Assembly: GCA_026686845.1 (NCBI GenBank)
Contig: JAIVEN010000015.1
Location: 19,821,501-19,885,500 of the forward strand
Direction: 5' to 3'
Length of the DNA: 64,000 bases
From: Adenanthera pavonina
Taxonomy: Eukaryota > Streptophyta > Magnoliopsida > Fabales > Fabaceae
Below the pieces are notes generated by a model, which was given only the letters and a program-made list of their open reading frames with translations, was not told where the DNA came from and ran no database searches. The position numbers were made by a program, and so were the translations under genes. Shown piece by piece: positions 58,000 to 64,000 of this stretch. Within the stretch, counting starts at the first letter, position 1. Each line of letters begins with the position of its first letter.

Positions 58000-58430
58000 C
58001 ACCGTTGGGCGCAGGACATGTATATGCAGTAATTTACGGCGAAGGTGAGGCACGTGTTAATTGGTATACAATGACACGTCAATAAAGCAATAAAGTGTGC
58101 GAGGACATCGTGGTCATTTCACGTTAAATTTGAAGCCTACCGTCCGCATGCTGTATATGTCCAATAGGAACACGGCATCACATCACAGAACAGGTCTCTT
58201 TCTACTACACTCTACATCAAACGGCGAGCGTGCTTTTTACACGCTCCCTTGACGCTTGGTTCTCGTTAGTGCAAGTTTTCCGCATTTGTGCTGAGCAGTT
58301 GCCACCTGAGATGAGATCGTGAGTCACATACACCACGCGCGAGTGTTTGTCCCCTGACGAAAAAAAAAGTGTGTGGCGCCAATGAATAACTAATCAAGTG
58401 CTGGGCCGCTGAGATTATTTATGATCAGAT
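58000..58430 (+). promoter_or_regulatory. Probable distal promoter of the ACT-domain gene
   Basis: This block is clearly richer in G+C than its surroundings. It has a G-box-type site CACGTG at 58051-58056 in ggcacgtgtt, and an ACGT core in gacacgtcaa just after. It lies 0.8-1.2 kb upstream of the TATA-like site at 59204. A MITE separates it from the leader. Function is inferred. Confidence 0.4.
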
Positions 58431-58445
58431 TATTTTTTAATTAAT

Positions 58446-58677
58446 TACTTCATCCCATACTTTACAATAGAAAATTAAGAAGGTGAGTTAAATTTAGTAA
58501 ATTATTTTAAATTATTTAAAAATTATAATATGTTTTTAAAATTATTTTTTTAATATATATTTTTGAGACATATTAAATATATAATTTTTAAATATATAAT
58601 AAATATTATTTTATTTATAAAATATTTTATATCTAAGATCAGGATAAAAAATTTTATAATTAAAGTAGGAGGGAGTA
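58446..58677. mobile_element. Stowaway-like MITE between promoter block and leader
   Basis: Starts tacttcatcccatactttac and ends taaagtaggagggagta; the two ends are inverted repeats. Confidence 0.65.
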
Positions 58678-59203
58678 CTAATTAAAATTAAGAAAGGTAA
58701 TTGAAATTATTGAGGACTAGATTATTTCTATTTTTTAATTATTTCAAATGTCATAAATAGATTTAAATGTTTTACAAAAAAATTGTAATTTTTAAACAGA
58801 AGTTATTTAATAAAATTGTACCATTATATTCCAAATTAAATTAATTTTGTCAATTTTTTTTGGAAATTAAAATAATTTGTAAAAATATAGTATTATTAAA
58901 AGAATCGTGCATACTTTTTTAAAAAGGGAAACATATATAATTTAAGATACTTGTCAAAATAACATAAATTACTCTTCTTTTATATGTTTAATTTGATTTG
59001 ATTCCATATTGAAAGGTTCCATTTCCACCATTCCTCTCCACGCCATACCCAAGTCCGACCCCTCAGTGTTCCATTTGTTCCTTTGAGAGAGAGAGAGTTG
59101 AGTGGTATTCCAACGTCGAAAGCAGAGCAGAACAGGTTTCTTCTCAGAAAGTGCTCTGCTCTCTCTCTGATATTCCCATCTCTCTTTCTCTCTCTGTATA
59201 TCT

Positions 59204-59317
59204 CTATATAAACAAGTATCTGACTCTGTCTTCGCTTCGCTCTGTTTCCAGGATGTGAGAGATTAATCTGTTGATGTTGGAATCCTGGAGGAACTTTTCG
59301 TTTTTGCTTCAACTGAG
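59204..59317 (+). promoter_or_regulatory. Core promoter and 5' leader exon of the ACT-domain gene
   Basis: A TATA-like ctatataaa lies at 59204-59212 and a CT-rich initiator region follows. The leader appears to end at 59317 before the splice donor GTGCGT (gag/gtgcgt). Two upstream ATGs lie in it, one immediately followed by a stop (59253-59258). The link to the coding exon at 63723 is inferred from splice consensus and the lack of another gene between. Confidence 0.5.
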
Positions 59318-62300
59318 GTGCGTGCTTTCTCTCTATCTACTTTGTGAATTGCGATGGTGTTCTGGTTATGATTAGGGTATACTGACAGCCACGAATCTTT
59401 CGTAACCTGAGAATTCTCTATATAGCTGAACTCGCACGCAAATTTTCATGTCAAGTAATTTCGTTGGTTTCATGAATTCGTTTTCCTCTTATGCTAAATC
59501 TGAAAGAGTTCCATCGCACGCATTAATTTCTGTTTTCCAACCGTTCGAAGAAAGTTCTGTTTCGGAGGCCAAGGAGCAGGCTCTCTTTTTCTCTCCGAAG
59601 AAAATATGTCACTGGGACGGAATGAAAACGCAGATTTCCCTTGAAACTGCTCTCAGCCATTTCACCTATGGATTTGTTAGTTTTCTTGTATTTTGAAGGT
59701 TTGCGCTTTGCGGTTCGCCTTCAATCCTCCGTACTTTATTTTTTTTGTCATGGAATAGCCCGTAGCAAGCAGTAATCACCCTACTGAAGATAAAAGAGTG
59801 TACCTCCCAACGAACATCACCCTAGATGGTAAAGAGTGCGTACTTTCTTACGAGAAGAGAGAGCTTCTATCGTTTGTACTCCTCTCGTATTATTTATAAC
59901 AAGAAAAAAATTACTTTATAATTATTAAAAAAAATTTAATTAGTTAAAAATAATTAAGTTATTTCATATTTTAAATTTTTTTAAAAAATATTTCTACTTA
60001 ATTTAATACTAATCTTTCCCACATAATTAATGAAAAATAATTTTTAGAAAAAAAAAGTTAATGCACCTTTAACTTTTTTTTTTATATTTAGAATTATCAA
60101 ATTTTTTTTTTATAAATAAGATCGGAAAGACATATTATTTTAATCCTCGGTTCTTCTTATTTTTAATTAGTTTGCCGTTTTTCTTGGCCCCATTAGTTTG
60201 CCGTTGACTTGTGTTCATTCTGAATCTTGGCGGAAAGCGCACGATTCTATAAGAAAAACTTACGAACGAGTGCGTTGGGTTCCGTTAAACAGTGTAAATC
60301 TAAATTTCTGAAATTATTGCGAAGAATTATACTGTAATTTATAAGAATAAAAAATTTATGCTCAAATTGTTAAATACTAGTATTATTTTTTATTTTGAGA
60401 AGTTCAATATTGAAACTATAAATTATTTAACACGTGTCCTTAATTTAAAATCTCATAACTTTCGTAGAAAATTCGGTCTCACCCCACGCACACATGTGTA
60501 CCCCCCTTCGCCAACACACGCGCGAATATATGTGTAACCAAATTTTTGTCGGTCAAACAAAAATCTTAAAAGAAATTTTATTGAAGTGTTTAATCTTTGA
60601 AAAATTGTCAGTAAATTGATCAACACGAATTTTTTTTAATTATTTTAACTTAAATTCCTTTGAGATGTTTAAGTTTTCAAATATTGACACAGCCTGAGTT
60701 AAAAAATGAAAAGTAAAATCCCGTTAGTTCACCTTTTTTTTTTCTGGTAAACTTTAGTTTACTTCTTTTTTTTCTCGGTTGAAGACACAAAATCACCTTC
60801 CTCGTACAACTATAATTTTCTGATAGTATTATCTCCATTTTAAAATATATGATGTATTTTTAAATATAATTTATTTTAAAATATAAAAGATAAATAAATT
60901 TTATTTGATAAATTAATATATATTTTTTAAATTTTATCTTTAATTAAAATAGACTTATTATTATGAGATATAAGTTAAAAGAGAGTTAAGTAAAAATATT
61001 AAATGAGAGTATTTATAAAAAAATTTATTTATGACATATTTAAGATATTTGATTGTTTTTTTAGTTCTAATAATTTAATTATTTATTTTTTATACTTTGA
61101 AATGAATGTAGTATATCGATAGTCATTAATTATTATTGCTTACTTCCTTCCATCCAAAATATAAGTTGTATTTCAAATTTTTTTTGTTCAAAATATAAGT
61201 TCTATTTAGTAATTTTTAGGGCATTAAATGTTCTTTTTCTCATTTTACTCTTATATACAATTAAATATAAGAGATATGACAAACTTTAAATGCACTACAT
61301 TAATTAAATTCCTTTACAATTAATTTTTAACTCATTTCTTTTATCTCTCTCCCTTGTTCTTCCTATTTACATCATTAATTGGGTTAAAAATTTGATTAAA
61401 ATGTACATTTTGAAAATAGGGGGAGACTTATATTATTTTATCAATATTGAAGGAAGGGTAATATATCCTACTCTTATAGTTATTTTGTATATTAATATAA
61501 ATTTTAATTAATAAAAAAGATATTTTTTTAATAGTATTAAAAGCTTAATTAAAATATATATTTTTAAAATATAAGAAAATCTATATAATTTCAATAATAT
61601 TGAATAATAAATTTTATTAGTGTAATTAATTAATTTTATTTAGTATATATTTTTTATATAATTTATATATTTTTACTTATTCTGGTGTGGTTAGAAAAAT
61701 AAAAATATTAATAAAAATTTAAAATAAAAAATAGGTATAATTTTAAAAAAAAGAAAAAAGAAAAAAGAAAGAGGGTAGGGGATGAGGAAAAGTGACTAAG
61801 TGAGGAGGGGTGTCCAGTGTTTTTTTGGGGGGGTGCTAGACTTGGGCAGAGAAGCATTGTGATGTCAAAGATCCTTATCATTCAATAAAAAAAAAATTAA
61901 AAACTTATATTTTGATATTTTAGGCATCAAGATAATTTAACTTTAAAAATTTTTTTATAGTATTGAGGTAAAATTTCCTATATATTCAGTTTCGATGGTA
62001 TGGCGATTCCAGATCTTACGATTGTTGAAGATTTACGGATGCCATTGGCCACATGGAAGTACCTTTTTTTGTGATGTTTAATGCCACAAAGTCAGAATCT
62101 TAGAAAAAATCGACCGCAAAAAAAAAAAACCCCATTGAAGGTGAAAGAAAACAAGTGTTCTGGTTACATTGGAATAATATCTTCATGTCACACTCAAGTT
62201 TATTATCATTTTCTTTTTAAGATTCTCGTGTCCCTCACCGGATGCTTGCTGCTTTCTCACAATTGCGTAAGAAAGTTTCATTCTCATTTTTTGTCCTACT

Positions 62301-63722
62301 GCACGAGACCACATAACCTCCAAACTCCAAAGCCTTTCGCTATGTGGAATTTCACTGCTATTTGAAACTGTTTTTGTCTGACCGATCAATCTTCCTTCTA
62401 CCAGCAATTGAACTTCTTTTCTTTCTCACGTTTGTCATGTTTCATTTTTTCTATTGTTTTCGTGGAAGTGGATGAGACGGAGGCGATTCTGGAAAAATAT
62501 CGATTTGATATCTGATAATATCCAGGAATGATCATAATGATATAGGACCAGACGCTCTGAAGATACAGTTAGAACCCACCCAGATGAACCTTCTTGCGTT
62601 TTCTGATTCATACCATTTGATAGGATTGAGGAACTTTGGTTATTTAAAAAGTAAAATGCTTTTCTGCTTAGCTCAGAAGTAGATCATGAAGAAAAAGCTT
62701 CTATTTCTACTATGGCTCTAATATATTTAGATGGGTTTTGTATACCCCTTTAAATTTTGCACCGAAAATGTCTCCTTTCAGTGATGATGCCGTGATTCTT
62801 TGGGCATTCTTTATTCTTCTCTCTCTCCCCGCATTTCCTAATCGACTGGACAAGGCGCGTTCAGTATTTACCTTATTTTTAAAATATCGGTCAAAGGTCA
62901 AGAGGCGAAGCAGATTCTGTCTTGGCACCATAATTTAACCAGTGCTTTAATCTCAAGCATTGGCTCCAATGCAATGGCCACGTGCTTTCTTACAATGATT
63001 GACACCCACAGCATAAAAATTAGAAATAATCAATTAATATTGTATTATGATCCATCTAGTGATGCCATCTGTGGAACTTGTACAATTTACTTGTTTGTTT
63101 GATTACATACATTGTCTTCTCTGCTAATAATCTGCACCAGTGGTCTGGTGCAGTTATTTTGTCTACTAAAGTTGTATCAAGACCTTGGACCGAAAGAAGC
63201 AAAGGAAAAGTAACCTTTGGATCAAGATTCTTTTATTGTCTGGTGGGTGGTTTTCTTCTTTGCATACGTGGATACTGTGATGTGAACTTCTTTATCTGGA
63301 GGAAAACAACTGCGCAGTGGCAACATTTCTATTCTAAGTAGGAACTGCCTAGGTTTGGTAAGTTATGATATTTGACTGAGTCATCCTTGGACAACAAATC
63401 CTCACCTATGTCTTTCGCATAGACAGTTATAAGACAGTGGTATTGGTGAGCCTTTGGTTGTGTTAGACCTTTTTTAATGCCTGATTCCCAGATTCTGATC
63501 ATAACCTTATACCAATTAATCTCAAAACTTTAACTCCCAGAAACGGGCTTGTATTCCTCTAATTTTTGTTCCCCACACTCTGCTGTCCACCCCTGAAATT
63601 AATTACTATTCTATTTTAGTTTTCCTCTGCGCTTCTTGAGCACCCCATTACCACAATATAGGATCTGAAGATTGGGATAAGTAATGGTTGCTAACCAGAC
63701 AAGAGTATTCTACTTGGTGCAG
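59318..63722 (+). other. Probable long leader intron of the ACT-domain gene
   Basis: About 4.4 kb without a recognised gene. It includes a Stowaway-like element at 61140-61463 (ttacttccttccatccaaaa ... ttgaaggaagggta) and A/T-rich stretches. Extra leader exons may hide here, since the DNA at 62000-63700 is less AT-rich than the rest. The ORFs at 59448, 62081 and 63078 match no family I know. Confidence 0.45.
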
Positions 63723-63764
63723 GTAAATTAAGACAACTTGTTGATCGGAGGAGTTGAACTTCAA

Positions 63765-63835
63765 ATGGCTACGGTTTGTTGGCCATATTTTGATCCTGAG
63801 TATGAGAACTTCAGCAGCAGACTCAATCCTCCAAG
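63765..63835 (+). CDS. ACT domain-repeat protein, ACR5/ACR6-like, first coding exon only
   Basis: The ATG at 63765 opens 23 full codons plus two bases and ends at a GT donor (63836). The acceptor is cag before 63723. The peptide begins MATVCWPYFDPEYENFSSRL, the characteristic start of ACR5/ACR6-type proteins, which carry four ACT domains and no catalytic domain. ACT domains bind amino acids, so these proteins are thought to be amino-acid sensors or regulators. The remaining exons lie beyond the window, so domain integrity cannot be judged. Confidence 0.82.
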
Positions 63836-64000
63836 GTTTGTTGTTGCTTCCTTTGATATGCTATTTTTTTCCTATGAGCTACAAATTAAAAAGCCTCTTC
63901 AGGAAAAAGCATTAAAGGAAAAGGACCTTAAATTGTACTTAGCCTCAACATACCTTAAACCAATCCTTGGCGTCAGTATTCATGGATATTTAAATATGTT

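Noticed and set aside
59448..59696. ORF of 82 codons after the leader exon
   Set aside because: It starts beyond the GTGCGT donor, does not resemble ACR proteins and is probably intron.
62710..62938. Opposed ORFs on both strands
   Set aside because: Mirror frames of the same stretch; no domain and likely inside the leader intron.

Overview
The window is nuclear DNA from a flowering plant, most likely a eudicot. It is strongly AT-rich. Genes are split by GT-AG introns, protein families are plant-specific, and intergenic space is filled with LTR retrotransposon remains and Stowaway-type MITEs. I cannot name the species. I see no rRNA, tRNA, CRISPR or bacterial-type operon. No undescribed molecular system is convincingly present. 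The interest lies in gene-family evolution, transposon nesting inside a kinase gene, and some upstream-ORF and repeat structures.

Region 1 (0.5-18.7 kb) is a tandem array of 2-oxoglutarate/Fe(II)-dependent dioxygenases. Gene 1 (641-2128) and gene 2 (14909-17235) are complete four-exon genes sharing exon phases and a TATA box at the same distance from the ATG. Between them lies a dead copy (about 9360-10090) made of intron 2, a broken exon 3 and the tail of exon 4. Flanking DNA is duplicated too, so whole segments were copied, not just the coding parts. Between the copies are repeat elements of a GGGCC-ended family, a nested AT-rich element and a solo gypsy-type LTR (12705-13325).

Region 2 (18.7-33.4 kb) has two genes. 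One on the minus strand (20596-21360) encodes a Ser-rich plant protein of unknown function. One on the plus strand (28837-30723) is an intronless organelle-type PLS/E pentatricopeptide (PPR) gene. Between them is gene-poor DNA with a large inverted repeat (23.36-24.53 kb).

Region 3 (34.0-46.9 kb) is one ten-exon gene for a receptor-like cytoplasmic kinase with an N-terminal universal-stress-protein domain, 600 residues as I spliced it. Its third intron, about 8 kb, holds a 5.1-kb Ty1/copia element on the opposite strand with 224-bp LTRs and a 5-bp target duplication. A few bases away lies an older, small, non-coding LTR element (TRIM-like), itself interrupted by a GGGCC-family repeat. The gene's exons remain intact.

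Region 4 (46.9-59.2 kb) is gene-free and rich in MITEs and short tandem repeats. Region 5 (59.2 kb to the end) is the start of an ACT-domain-repeat (ACR5/ACR6-like) gene: a leader exon, a leader intron of about 4.4 kb, and the first coding exon. The rest lies beyond the window.

The genes do not form one pathway. The dioxygenase array is the only functional cluster. All spliced models were built by eye from splice consensus, reading-frame continuity and knowledge of the families.
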